A stretch of 64,000 nt of DNA, taken from the NCBI GenBank assembly GCA_026390775.1, contig JAPLFF010000007.1:62001-126000 (forward strand), in the 5' to 3' direction. The notes under the pieces were generated by a model. That model saw nothing but the letters and a program-made list of their open reading frames with translations. It was not told the origin of the DNA and searched no databases. Positions within the stretch are counted from its first letter, which is position 1, and the number at the start of each line of letters is the position of its first letter. The translations under genes and the position numbers were made by a program. Positions 38,787 to 47,417 of this stretch are shown one piece after another. This stretch comes from Ignavibacteriales bacterium. GTDB lineage: Bacteria; Bacteroidota; Ignavibacteria; Ignavibacteriales; Melioribacteraceae.

Positions 38787-38930
38787 TTATTTCATTAAAA
38801 TTATTTTAGAAGATTTTACAAATCCTTTTGTCTCTATTCTATAAAAATAAATCCGGCTTGGTGATTTTCTAACCTTAAAAATAATTTTATCATTACAGTG
38901 ATATTTTTTCATACAAACAAGTTCATAATT
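38787..38930 (-). pseudogene. relic of a T9SS sorting domain
   Basis: A minus-strand open stretch of 47 codons ends SPSRIYFYRIETKGFVKSSK...ILMK-stop, matching the closing part of T9SS tails in this window (compare LPSGVYFYRI...KKFVLMK). Upstream codons stop at 38931-38933. No start with a signal peptide exists, so this is the leftover 3' end of a cargo gene, 22 bases upstream of the intact cargo gene on the same strand. Confidence 0.6.
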
Positions 38931-38942
38931 TCAGTATTAATT

Positions 38943-39146
38943 TTATTCCACATATTTTCTCACAAAGTCTTTAAAAGTTTCAATGTTTATTTCTTCACCA
39001 TTCAACGTTACACTGCTTACATAATTATCCGCATAACCCTTGGCAAAAATTGTATGAACATCTATTAAATTAATTATTATTATTTCTTCGAAGTGGTAGT
39101 CGGGTTTGCTTTGGAAGATGAATATCAGATAAATTTTTTTCTTTTT
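38943..39146 (-). pseudogene. open minus-strand stretch, likely gene fragment of unknown family
   Basis: A 67-codon frame without an ATG ends in a natural-looking C-terminus (LIDVHTIFAKGY, SVTLNGEEINIETFKDF, VRKYVE-stop). It is closed upstream by a TAG at 39147-39149. The stop is in the same frame as the T9SS relic just downstream, with three stop codons between them, so both may be debris of one or two lost genes. I do not recognise the family. Confidence 0.35.
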
Positions 39147-39257
39147 CTAAATGCACTTAAGAACTTTCCCCATGTTCTATACGTAACTTAAATAAAACCC
39201 CAACTATTCAAAAGCATTTTTTCTCTATATGAGGTTATCTCAAAAGCCATGGAATTG

Positions 39258-39382
39258 CCATTGCGAGGACGGGTGCTGAGCTTGTCGAAGAAGAACGGCG
39301 AAGCATTCCCGCCAAAAACAACGCAGGACAAGTTTTAGTTTTTGATTTGTAATTTAAATCGTTTCGTTACTCTCGCGATGAC
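39258..39382. repeat. inverted-repeat element with CATTGCGAG ends (about 125 bp)
   Basis: The left end GCCATTGCGAGGACGG (from 39258) and right end CTCGCGATGAC (to 39382) are imperfect inverted repeats. Inside are GAGCTTGTCGAAGAAG and GGCGAAGCATTCCCGCC, which resemble the widely dispersed CATTGCGAG...CGAAGCAATC type of repeat in draft genomes. It lies between the relics and the lptD stop. Together with the relics it accounts for the 680-base stretch without an intact gene (38765-39443). Confidence 0.75.
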
Positions 39383-39443
39383 AACTGTGCTTTTTGGACA
39401 ACTTAATTTATACGAATTAGAAATCTGGACTACTAGTTATTAA

Positions 39444-42047
39444 TTACCTTCTACCCGAATACAAACCGCCCGACTTGGTAACTTTAATATCCTGAAGTTC
39501 AGACGCTTTCAGACGAATCTCAAAACGGAAACCACTGTATGTTCCAAGCGGATTCCAATTGAAATTCATTTCCCAGCAATGAAGATCTCTGTAAACAGTT
39601 ATTTGCGGAGCTGAAACTTGTTTGGTTTCAAAATCGTAACTGCCGCGTACTGTAAATTTCCAATTCTTTGTTAAGCTAAATCCAAGATCGGCACTTAGGT
39701 TTGAAAATGACTGCGACTGATTGGGTGTTGGTTTAGAAAAATTATAATTGTAACTCAAACTTAAATTCCATGGAATAGTTAAGTCCGGTGATTGTTCCTC
39801 ATCGTACAGACCGATGTAATCTTTTTTTGCAAATACGTTAAACCCTTCATCTTTTTGTTCTTTTTTCTGTTTGTTGGTTTCAACAGGTTTAAGTTTTTCA
39901 CCGCTTAGCGAAGTTGATATGGAAAAATTAAAATTAGTTAAACGCAGTAATCCTTTTCCGTTTGATACTAAATATTGATTCATTCTTTGGTAGGTGTCAT
40001 TACCGCTTACATCCTTTCCTACAACTCTGTAATCATAAAATGTATAAGAAGATGAACCGGAGAAACTTAATAGATCACCGATCTGTGTTCTGTAACTTAA
40101 ATTCAGGTCGGAAAGCTTCATGCTATCGGCAGCAAAGTTATAACCGATACTTGCATTCAAGTTTAGCAGTTGAATTTTCTTTTGTTCTTTTACTGTATCG
40201 GTAGCGCTCTTCGCCATTTTCATTTCAAAAATATTGCCTAAAGAAAAACTTAAACTTTGTGATTGACCTGATGACACACCGCCAAAAACTTCTCCGCTGT
40301 ATTTATCATAACGTACAACTTCACCGTTAGATTTTGTATATGAATCATAATAGCCCCAAGCATCCTTAGCAAAATCCGGTTGGTAATTGTATGAAATGGA
40401 CGGAAGAATCGTTTGTCGGAAAGATTCAATTCCCAAAATATTAGGATTGAAAACTCCGTACAATTTTGTTGATGCGGAAACATTCATATTAAAAGTACGG
40501 ACAAAATTTAAAACATTAATTGTTGATTCTATTGTTGTATCTCTTGAGGTTTTTACTCCGGTCAAAGGATCGATCGTTTCAATAACTTTATTTTCCTTTT
40601 CCATGCGTTTATTATACCATTTTTCGGTGTAATTAAAACTTGGTGAGACATTGAAGTAGCCAAGCTTTGGAGATGCACTAACTGAAATGTTATGTTGAAA
40701 TCCCGCACGAACATCTAAATTACCTTCAGTCGTTCTTCTATTATTTGTGAACTGACCTGAATAGCTATAACCGATTAGTTCATACCACTTCTGATCATTT
40801 AATGATTCAACATTTTCACGCTTGAACGGATAAGTCATTGACTTGCTGAAATTGGTATTGGGAAGCGACTCATTGATATTTCCACTGGTAAGATTTTGTG
40901 TTCTACTATAATTGATTGATAAACTTGCGCCGGATTCATCCCATATCTTACTAAACGTTGCATTGGAAGTAATATCTTGTGAAAGAATGTCGTTGTAGTT
41001 TATACTGTTATTTTTTAAAAAGTCGGATGATAAGAATTGCAGATTTACATCGAGCCGGGTTGATGGATTGATCTGCTGATTATGAAACCATGAAAGATTC
41101 CAATCGGTTCTTTCTTCTCTACCCGGATCGTTTGTTTCTCCTAAATTAATTTTGGAATAACCGGCATTCACTGTTCCGGAAAAATTATAACGTTCCATAT
41201 AACGAAATCTCGATCGGGCGCCCCATCCGCCTTTCGAATAATAATCTCCTGTGAGAGCCAAATCCATATAATCATTCATTGATAAGAAGTAACCGAAATT
41301 TCTGAAATATTGCCCACGGTTGTTTTCTTGTCCGTAAGCGGGAATAATTATTCCCGATCGTCTTCCGGTTTCATTCGGGAAGACAGCAAAAGGTAAAGGA
41401 ATTGGAAACGGAACGCCGCCGATATACATAAATATCCATCGTGCAACAATCTTATCTTTTTGGATTACCTTCATTTCGCTTGCTGCAAAATAAGTATGCG
41501 GTGTATCGGAATCGCAAGTAGTAAATGTTCCGTTCTTAATAAAGTATGTGTCCTTATCAACTTTATTTACTCCTTCTCCGGCGTAAGTTTGTCCTTTATC
41601 CTTATTCTTTGCAAGAGAGATATACCCGCGCTGATTCTTAAAATTATATTTAATTCTTTCGCCTTCATAAGTTTCAGCGCCTTCGGTTAATCTCGGTGTC
41701 TGTTTCAATTTTACTTTTGCTGTGTCGGATGTGTCAATAGCGCCGAATGCTTCAAGTTCATTTGTGTTGTAATCAACAAAGATTTTTGCACTCTTTAGAT
41801 TGGTAGTTTTGTATTTCAGTTCTCCCGATCCGTACAAAAACATTTTTTTCTTTTTTACATCGAAGATCAGTGAATCGGAAGCGTTTGCAAAAACAATTGC
41901 ATCTACATCATATTTCTTTTTTGATTTTGTGGAATCGGAATGCGAAAGTGAATCAACTGCATTTTTTTCCAATGATGTTGAATCTTTCTGCTGTGCAAAG
42001 AGAGATGAACAGAACAAAATTATTAATATGGATATTAAATACTTCAT
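39444..42047 (-). CDS. lptD: LPS-assembly outer-membrane protein LptD
   Basis: LptD inserts lipopolysaccharide into the outer leaflet. The 867-residue protein has a signal peptide (MKYLISILIILFCSSLFAQ). An OstA/LptA-like N-terminal domain (about residues 45-190) includes ADASDSLIFD-like strands and the MKVIQKDKIVARWIFMY-type junction. The conserved IGGVPFPIPLPFAVFP segment (about 208-223) marks the start of the beta-barrel, which fills the rest. No Cys-rich disulfide hallmark like that of E. coli is evident. It is the last gene of the operon with the ROK kinase 36 bases upstream, and with Plug further upstream. Confidence 0.9.
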   Translation of the reverse strand: MKYLISILIILFCSSLFAQQKDSTSLEKNAVDSLSHSDSTKSKKKYDVDAIVFANASDSLIFDVKKKKMFLYGSGELKYKTTNLKSAKIFVDYNTNELEAFGAIDTSDTAKVKLKQTPRLTEGAETYEGERIKYNFKNQRGYISLAKNKDKGQTYAGEGVNKVDKDTYFIKNGTFTTCDSDTPHTYFAASEMKVIQKDKIVARWIFMYIGGVPFPIPLPFAVFPNETGRRSGIIIPAYGQENNRGQYFRNFGYFLSMNDYMDLALTGDYYSKGGWGARSRFRYMERYNFSGTVNAGYSKINLGETNDPGREERTDWNLSWFHNQQINPSTRLDVNLQFLSSDFLKNNSINYNDILSQDITSNATFSKIWDESGASLSINYSRTQNLTSGNINESLPNTNFSKSMTYPFKRENVESLNDQKWYELIGYSYSGQFTNNRRTTEGNLDVRAGFQHNISVSASPKLGYFNVSPSFNYTEKWYNKRMEKENKVIETIDPLTGVKTSRDTTIESTINVLNFVRTFNMNVSASTKLYGVFNPNILGIESFRQTILPSISYNYQPDFAKDAWGYYDSYTKSNGEVVRYDKYSGEVFGGVSSGQSQSLSFSLGNIFEMKMAKSATDTVKEQKKIQLLNLNASIGYNFAADSMKLSDLNLSYRTQIGDLLSFSGSSSYTFYDYRVVGKDVSGNDTYQRMNQYLVSNGKGLLRLTNFNFSISTSLSGEKLKPVETNKQKKEQKDEGFNVFAKKDYIGLYDEEQSPDLTIPWNLSLSYNYNFSKPTPNQSQSFSNLSADLGFSLTKNWKFTVRGSYDFETKQVSAPQITVYRDLHCWEMNFNWNPLGTYSGFRFEIRLKASELQDIKVTKSGGLYSGRR

Positions 42048-42083
42048 CGTTCCCGATATTTCTTCTAAACTTCACTGGAAAAA

Positions 42084-43043
42084 TTAAGGTTTATAAAACA
42101 CAAGAGCCGATGCACCTTTGATACCGGCGTTGTTCTTCAGCTTAGCCGGTTTTACAACTATCTGTTCCTTCGATGGCTTTATCACTCTCTCTTTTATGGA
42201 GTATGTGATTGTATCAAATAATAATTTGCCAAACCCGGCTACACCTCCGCCGATTACGATAGTTGATATATCAAGAACATTTACAATTGATGCTAAAACA
42301 TATCCAAGTTTTAAACCGCAATCCACAATAATTGATCTGGCAAAATCGTCCCCGTCTTCCGCCGCTTGATGGATTAACTGAGGTGTAAGAAGATTTAGAT
42401 CATTATTGGTAAGTCTAATAAGCAAAGAATCTTTTCTGCTTTGCAATTGTTTTTTTACACGATCAATTAAATAATTATTTCCGATGTATGATTCGATACA
42501 ACCGAAAGATCCGCATTTACATTGAGGTCCCTTATAATCAATTGTAACATGTCCAATCTCACCGGCTCCGCCGGTTTCCCCTCGATAAATTTTTTTATTT
42601 ATGATAATTCCACCGCCGACACCGGTACCGAGAGTAATCATTATAAAATTTTCAAATTTTTCCCCGGCTCCGTAAATCATTTCTCCTATAGCCGCAGCGT
42701 TTGCATCGTTCTCAACGTAAATATCGCAATCAAATTTTTCTTTTATTGCATTGCCCAAATGTACTTTACCCCAATTAGGAAAGTTGGGCGGATTTTCAAC
42801 AGTCCCCTTTTTTAATTTTACTGCACCCGGTGCACCAATTCCAATTCCAAGTATTTTATCATTTTTTTTATTTGTGATTAGTCTAATTCCTTTTACGATC
42901 TGCTCGATCACTGCTTTGGGACCATTAGAAGCGCAGCTATCAAGTGAAACTTTCTTAAAAATCTTTCCTTTCGAATCCACCAGGCCAATCTTGATTGATG
43001 TTCCACCAAGATCAACTCCAACAGCATATTTTTTTTTAAGCAT
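42084..43043 (-). CDS. ROK-family sugar kinase (glucokinase-like)
   Basis: The 319-residue kinase phosphorylates a hexose or aminohexose using ATP. It starts with the phosphate loop GVDLGGTSIKIGLVD and has GIGAPGAV, the catalytic Asp in VENDANAAAIGE (about residue 105), TLGTGVGGGII, and the HExGHxx zinc-ROK segment GEIGHVTID followed by CKCGSFGCIES with three zinc-ligand Cys residues. This pattern fits glucokinases and N-acetyl sugar kinases. The exact sugar is not fixed. It lies 8 bases after the LEA2 lipoprotein gene and upstream of lptD, so sugar activation for envelope polymers is possible. Confidence 0.92.
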   Translation of the reverse strand: MLKKKYAVGVDLGGTSIKIGLVDSKGKIFKKVSLDSCASNGPKAVIEQIVKGIRLITNKKNDKILGIGIGAPGAVKLKKGTVENPPNFPNWGKVHLGNAIKEKFDCDIYVENDANAAAIGEMIYGAGEKFENFIMITLGTGVGGGIIINKKIYRGETGGAGEIGHVTIDYKGPQCKCGSFGCIESYIGNNYLIDRVKKQLQSRKDSLLIRLTNNDLNLLTPQLIHQAAEDGDDFARSIIVDCGLKLGYVLASIVNVLDISTIVIGGGVAGFGKLLFDTITYSIKERVIKPSKEQIVVKPAKLKNNAGIKGASALVFYKP

Positions 43044-43051
43044 TAATTTCC

Positions 43052-43687
43052 CTAATTGAATGATCTATCAACAATAGTAATTTCATCCGGGTATTCTAAT
43101 TTACCAAACGGAGTACCCAAAACCGGTTTGGCAATCATCTTTAAGTTCGATGTTGAACCGTGAACTCCGCCAACTTGCAACAGCAGAAGAAGAATATCGT
43201 CCATACTTTTTTCCTTAAATAATTTTGCTACATCAAATTCAATTTTGATTGGGATAATAACCGATTCTCCTTTACCAGGAACGAAAACCGGTTCAGCGAT
43301 ATTTCCCTGAACAATTTCTTTTTCATTTAAGTATAATCTCCATGGGAATGATGCAATGTTTAGATCTGTTCTTGCAAAACCACCGTTGCCGTCATTTGGA
43401 TTTTTCGCTTCAACATTCAATAAAAATGTCAACGGCAGATTTCCTCTAACAAGTCCGGCTGTAATTTTTAATAATTCAATCGAATTAAAATCTTTCAAGG
43501 ATTTTTTGTCAGCGATTGTGATTCCGATAATTTTGTAATCGGTTGCGGAATAAATTTTAAATTTCAAACGTGAAATGTTTGAAATAGTTTGATATACACT
43601 GCAGCTTGAAAATATTGAGGACAATACCAAAAATAGAATTAACCGTTGAAACGGTTTTAATATCGCTGTGCTTTTTTTATTTAACAT
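43052..43687 (-). CDS. LEA type 2-like lipoprotein
   Basis: The 211-residue protein has an N-terminal signal ending in a lipobox-like SSIFSSC (lipidated Cys near residue 29), preceded by basic residues. The mature part has the pattern of LEA type 2 domains: LTFLLNVEAKNPNDGNGGF, LYLNEKEIVQG and VFVPGKGESVIIP(I)KIEF strands. In bacteria such domains are small Ig-like units on the cell surface or in the periplasm and are linked to stress or barrier functions. It lies between Gfo/Idh and ROK genes, 3 and 8 bases away respectively. The role is inferred to be envelope-related. Confidence 0.75.
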   Translation of the reverse strand: MLNKKSTAILKPFQRLILFLVLSSIFSSCSVYQTISNISRLKFKIYSATDYKIIGITIADKKSLKDFNSIELLKITAGLVRGNLPLTFLLNVEAKNPNDGNGGFARTDLNIASFPWRLYLNEKEIVQGNIAEPVFVPGKGESVIIPIKIEFDVAKLFKEKSMDDILLLLLQVGGVHGSTSNLKMIAKPVLGTPFGKLEYPDEITIVDRSFN

Positions 43688-43690
43688 CGT

Positions 43691-44701
43691 TCAACTAACT
43701 GGGAAAATTTTTGCATTCTTAATGGACTCTTCAATTTTAGAAATGATCATCTCGGCAACTCTTAAAGCTTTTAATCCGTCTTTACCGCTTACAATCGGTG
43801 TTCCGCCTTTTACAATCGCATCAATGAATAGTTCTAATTCAAGTTTGAGTGCGTTCACTTCCTTAAATTTTGGTTGTTCATATGCAACGATCTTCCTTTT
43901 ATCTCCAATGCCAATCTCGCCAAATGTTTTAAAAAGGCCTTTTGGTTTTTGATCCGGCGGTAATAATCTAAATACTTCTGAAACACCAGTAATGAAATCC
44001 AGAGAAATGTAAGCGTCGCGCTGAAACATTCTCATCTTTCTCATTTTCTTCTGAGAAATTCTGCTTGCAGTTACATTTGCAATTGCACCGTTCTCAAATT
44101 CTATACGGGCATTTGCAATATCAAGAGTATCGGAAACTACCGGTACACCGCTTGCACTTACACTTTTTACATCGCTCTTTATAAGACTGAGAATTATATC
44201 AATGTCGTGAATCATTAAATCCAGAACAACCGCAACATCAGTACCGCGTGGATTAAATTGAGCAAGACGATCAGTTTGCACAAACAATGGATCGAGATGA
44301 TATTTCTCAAGAGATATTAGCGCGGGATTGAACCGTTCAATGTGTCCGACTTGCAAAATTAATTTTTTCTCTTCAGCAATTTTGATAAGTTCTTCCGCTT
44401 CCCAGATGTGTGCAGTTATCGGCTTTTCTACAAAAACATGTTTGTTTTTTTCGAACGCAAGTTTAACTAATTCATAATGGGCGCTTGTTGTTGCAACTAT
44501 ATCAACTGCATCAACTTCATTCAATAACTTATCCAAATCTTGAAATGCTTTTACTTTGAATTCACCGGCAACTTGTTTAGCACGTTCCAAATCTCTGTCA
44601 TAAATTCCTATCAGTTCACAATTAGCAACTTCCTTAAAAAGTTTTGTATGGATTTTACCGAGATGGCCTGTTCCTATCACACCTACTTTAATTTTGCTCA
44701 T
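43691..44701 (-). CDS. Gfo/Idh/MocA-family oxidoreductase
   Basis: The 336-residue protein has the N-terminal Rossmann domain (MSKIKVGVIGTGHLGKIHTKL, NAD(P) motif GTGHLG at residues 9-14), the conserved VFVEKPIT motif (about residues 90-97), and the C-terminal substrate domain (HIERFNPAL, then NARIEFENGAIANVTASRIS). The family includes UDP-sugar and inositol oxidases/reductases, so the substrate is probably a nucleotide or free sugar. It overlaps the Plug gene by 4 bases (ATGA) and leads to the LEA2 lipoprotein. The context (LptD, Plug, ROK) suggests a part in surface glycan or LPS precursor making. Confidence 0.88.
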   Translation of the reverse strand: MSKIKVGVIGTGHLGKIHTKLFKEVANCELIGIYDRDLERAKQVAGEFKVKAFQDLDKLLNEVDAVDIVATTSAHYELVKLAFEKNKHVFVEKPITAHIWEAEELIKIAEEKKLILQVGHIERFNPALISLEKYHLDPLFVQTDRLAQFNPRGTDVAVVLDLMIHDIDIILSLIKSDVKSVSASGVPVVSDTLDIANARIEFENGAIANVTASRISQKKMRKMRMFQRDAYISLDFITGVSEVFRLLPPDQKPKGLFKTFGEIGIGDKRKIVAYEQPKFKEVNALKLELELFIDAIVKGGTPIVSGKDGLKALRVAEMIISKIEESIKNAKIFPVS

Positions 44702-45960
44702 AACGCTCCGCTCATAATCTTTTTGTAACCTATAATTTTATCATAACCGCCTTTCTCTTCAGATTTATAAAAGAGAAAGATTGAATAATCATTCTGTGTC
44801 TCCCAAAAATTTCCTTCAAGAATTTCCCATTCGATATTTTCAATTTTATTATTTATAAAATCACCCGTAACATATTGATAATCATAAATGCCGCGCTTTA
44901 GCCGCACCGGAAGATTCATTAAACCGTTATCGTCAAACATTTCGTAATCCGGAGAAACAGTCCAATCATTGAATGCACCGACCAAATAAATTGGTGACTT
45001 AATATTTTCCGGTGGACGTAATTTGAAAACAACGTTCATGTAATCTGCATTTTCATTTTTATAAGTTAAGAGTAGTGATCCGCCGTTGAAATCTCTTCTG
45101 CCTTTTGTAAAAAAGTTTGAAGTTTCAATGTCACCGAACTTTGCGTTGACAGTTGGGGAATTGTATTTCCCTATATCGCGTGTATCTATTTGGCGGTATT
45201 CATTTCCGGGTCTGATGTTCCGTGCAGTGAATGAAAATTTATTGGATGCGTTCCATTCATAAAATCTATCTATTGTATATGAATTACGATCAATTATTAT
45301 CGGATAATTAAATTTTCTGTTTGCAATTATTTCAACATGCATAACATTTGCCGGAAAAAGTGAATCAGGCAAAGTAAAACCAGCGCTGATTGCGAACGTC
45401 CTGCTTAATGCGGCAAGATCCGGTAGATCACCTTCACTGCCTTCTTTAGAAAGTTGTACGTTTAATTTTACTTCCGGTTTAACAACATAAAATTTTCCAG
45501 ATCCGTAAATCAAATCTCTGTTTTGAGTATCAACTAAATAAAATCTCCACTTACCGGAAAAAGGGAAAATAACATTATTGTTCGGGAACGTTCCCGAATA
45601 ATGAAATCTTGCACCTCGTACTGTTGAAGGTAAATGATCGAACAGTAAATTATGCTCGGTGTTATACATCGGATTGGTTAAGAAGGCGTTGTCGTACGGA
45701 TTCCATTGAGAATCGCAAAACCTAAACTCTACATTAATATTTGGTATGAATTGCGATTGGACATCAAACTCGATTGTAATTCCTTTATGCGCAGGATCGG
45801 ATAAATCAATAATAGGAAATTCTCTTTGATCTTCTGATGAATATACGCGAAGACTTTTTATCTCAATGTTTTGGGCAGATGATAATTGCTGAGAAAACAA
45901 AAAAATAAAAATGAGAAACAAAATTTTGGCTTTTAAGTAGTTCAGAATATTTCTACACAT
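44698..45960 (-). CDS. T9SS Plug-type protein (DUF5103)
   Basis: The 420-residue exported protein starts with a signal peptide ending near SSAQ. Conserved segments include IDLSDPAHKGITIEFDVQS, NVEFRFCDSQWNPYDNAF, STVRGARFHYSG, and the C-terminal GAFNDWTV with RLKRGIYDYQYV, an AMPK/CBM48-like beta domain. This is the DUF5103 family, which covers the Plug protein that closes the SprA channel in Flavobacterium. The family link is my recollection of published T9SS structures. It sits in a different operon from sprA and overlaps the 79-residue gene upstream and the oxidoreductase gene downstream (4 bases). Confidence 0.85.
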   Translation of the reverse strand: MCRNILNYLKAKILFLIFIFLFSQQLSSAQNIEIKSLRVYSSEDQREFPIIDLSDPAHKGITIEFDVQSQFIPNINVEFRFCDSQWNPYDNAFLTNPMYNTEHNLLFDHLPSTVRGARFHYSGTFPNNNVIFPFSGKWRFYLVDTQNRDLIYGSGKFYVVKPEVKLNVQLSKEGSEGDLPDLAALSRTFAISAGFTLPDSLFPANVMHVEIIANRKFNYPIIIDRNSYTIDRFYEWNASNKFSFTARNIRPGNEYRQIDTRDIGKYNSPTVNAKFGDIETSNFFTKGRRDFNGGSLLLTYKNENADYMNVVFKLRPPENIKSPIYLVGAFNDWTVSPDYEMFDDNGLMNLPVRLKRGIYDYQYVTGDFINNKIENIEWEILEGNFWETQNDYSIFLFYKSEEKGGYDKIIGYKKIMSGAL

Positions 45961-46181
45961 TTTATCGAGTTATAAGGAACAAATACTTTAAATGATTTCT
46001 CATCACGGTTTGAATCAAGCAAAAGTCCGTCATCAAAAGCTTGAGCTAAAGTGCCGGTCTTAAAGACGATTTCGTAAAATGTCGGATGTTCCCCTTTTTC
46101 TTTGCCGTAAACAACTCCGTAATTTTCCATCATTGTAATGTTCATTGATTTACCAACGAATTGATTCCAATCCAATTTCAT
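45942..46181 (-). CDS. conserved small protein of unknown function (79 aa)
   Basis: The ATG at 46181 is chosen over the longer frame to 46229, because AAGGAAG lies seven bases before it. The 79-residue product (MKLDWNQFVGKSMNITMME... ending VPYNSIKCVEIF) has no signal peptide and looks like a compact SH3-like beta barrel. It overlaps the Plug gene start by 19 bases, so translation is probably coupled. I do not recognise the family. The operon position suggests a helper for cell-surface assembly, which is inference. Confidence 0.7.
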   Translation of the reverse strand: MKLDWNQFVGKSMNITMMENYGVVYGKEKGEHPTFYEIVFKTGTLAQAFDDGLLLDSNRDEKSFKVFVPYNSIKCVEIF

Positions 46182-46314
46182 ATTTGTCTTCCTTTTAGTT
46201 GATTGGATTAATTTAGTTTTCAAATACAATCAAAAAGTAGTCAAAAACGAATTCTTTTACAATTGAGTAAAGTTGGACTTTCTAAGTTGGTAGGAAATAA
46301 TTGGGAAGTAATAT

Positions 46315-46380
46315 GATCAAGAACAAGATCACGATCAAGAATTATAACTCTTGTTCATGATCTTGCTCATGCTCTTGATC
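46315..46380. repeat. GATCAAGA/TCTTGATC imperfect inverted repeat
   Basis: The 66-bp stretch begins GATCAAGAACAAGATCACG and ends CATGCTCTTGATC, built from variants of GATCAAGA and TCTTGATC around AATTATAACTCTTG. It has the look of a slippage-generated hairpin. A run of T follows at 46380-46385 on the plus strand. It lies between the DUF4097 stop and the small gene start. Confidence 0.65.
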
Positions 46381-46390
46381 TTTTTAAGGT

Positions 46391-47311
46391 TTATTTCTGA
46401 TCAACAACTACATCACCGCCGGTAGTTTCAAGTTTTAGCATTTCTCCGCCGCCGTTAAATTCGGCATCCATTTCACTTCGTGTTACGCGCATAGTCTTTA
46501 CATTTTTAAAATTATTTGTAATCTCTCCGCCGGATGTTTCAAGATGTACTTTAGCTTTAAAATCTGAAGGTAATTTTACGCGAACACTTCCGCCTGATGT
46601 TTCTGCAGAAATACCTTTATTGATACCGTTATAATCTATAATGATATCGCCACCGGAAGTCTCTGCACTTATTTTTCCGTCTGCTGTATTAAGTTTGATA
46701 TCTCCGCCGGATGTTTCTGCTTTTAAGTCACCATTCGTTCCTTTGCAAACAATATCGCCGCCTGATGTAGATAAAAACATTTCACCTTTATGAGTAGAGA
46801 GATTAATATCACCGCCGGAAGTTTCCACTTTTAATTTCCCGCTAGTATTATTCAGAGTGATGTCTCCGCCTGAAGTATCAAGCTTAAAAACTCCGGACAC
46901 ATTTTCAACATTAATATCTCCGCCGGAAGTTTCAATATGAGCATTCTGATTTTTAGGAACTTTAACTTCGATTCTTACACTAATGTTACTTCCGAACCAA
47001 TTAAAGAAAGAACCTTTCTTTTTCGCAATTACTCTTACTGTATTATCATCCTGTTCAATACGGATCTCTAATTTTTCTTCTGCACGTCTGTTACCGAATA
47101 TTTTTACATAGGTTTCCTGTTTATCCCAACTTTCAATTTTTACATCAGCGCCGCTTGCGTTTACATAAACATTATCCCAGTCTTTAGCAGAAAAAGATTT
47201 CTCCCGTAAAAGTTTTAATTCTTCTGCTGATGATAATGATGCGCCCAAAATCATTAATACAAACACCAACAAGAATCTTTTGAATAATAATTGTTCTATC
47301 GTTTGGTACAT
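46391..47311 (-). CDS. DUF4097-type beta-repeat exported protein
   Basis: The 306-residue protein has a signal peptide (about residues 12-29, ending SSAEE). From about residue 120 onwards the motif TSGGDI recurs about every 18-20 residues (at least eight copies, closing with TTGGDV), with the pattern of a right-handed parallel beta-helix. This matches the DUF4097 family (beta-strand repeats). The family is thought to be adhesin-like or structural, with no proven role. The repeats also show at DNA level as CCGCCGGA-TGTTTC units. It is divergent from crcB, with about 100 bases between the starts. Confidence 0.85.
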   Translation of the reverse strand: MYQTIEQLLFKRFLLVFVLMILGASLSSAEELKLLREKSFSAKDWDNVYVNASGADVKIESWDKQETYVKIFGNRRAEEKLEIRIEQDDNTVRVIAKKKGSFFNWFGSNISVRIEVKVPKNQNAHIETSGGDINVENVSGVFKLDTSGGDITLNNTSGKLKVETSGGDINLSTHKGEMFLSTSGGDIVCKGTNGDLKAETSGGDIKLNTADGKISAETSGGDIIIDYNGINKGISAETSGGSVRVKLPSDFKAKVHLETSGGEITNNFKNVKTMRVTRSEMDAEFNGGGEMLKLETTGGDVVVDQK

Positions 47312-47417
47312 AATACCTCCAAGTTTTTAAGTTAACTGATTATTTAGACTCGCGTCCGGTCAAAATAGTTACATCAAAAAGATTTTTTTATATTTGTACC
47401 GAGTCATAGAGATAAAA

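Noticed and set aside
47312-47417. Fluoride riboswitch before crcB
   Set aside because: The conserved crcB-motif core is not visible in the 106-base leader.
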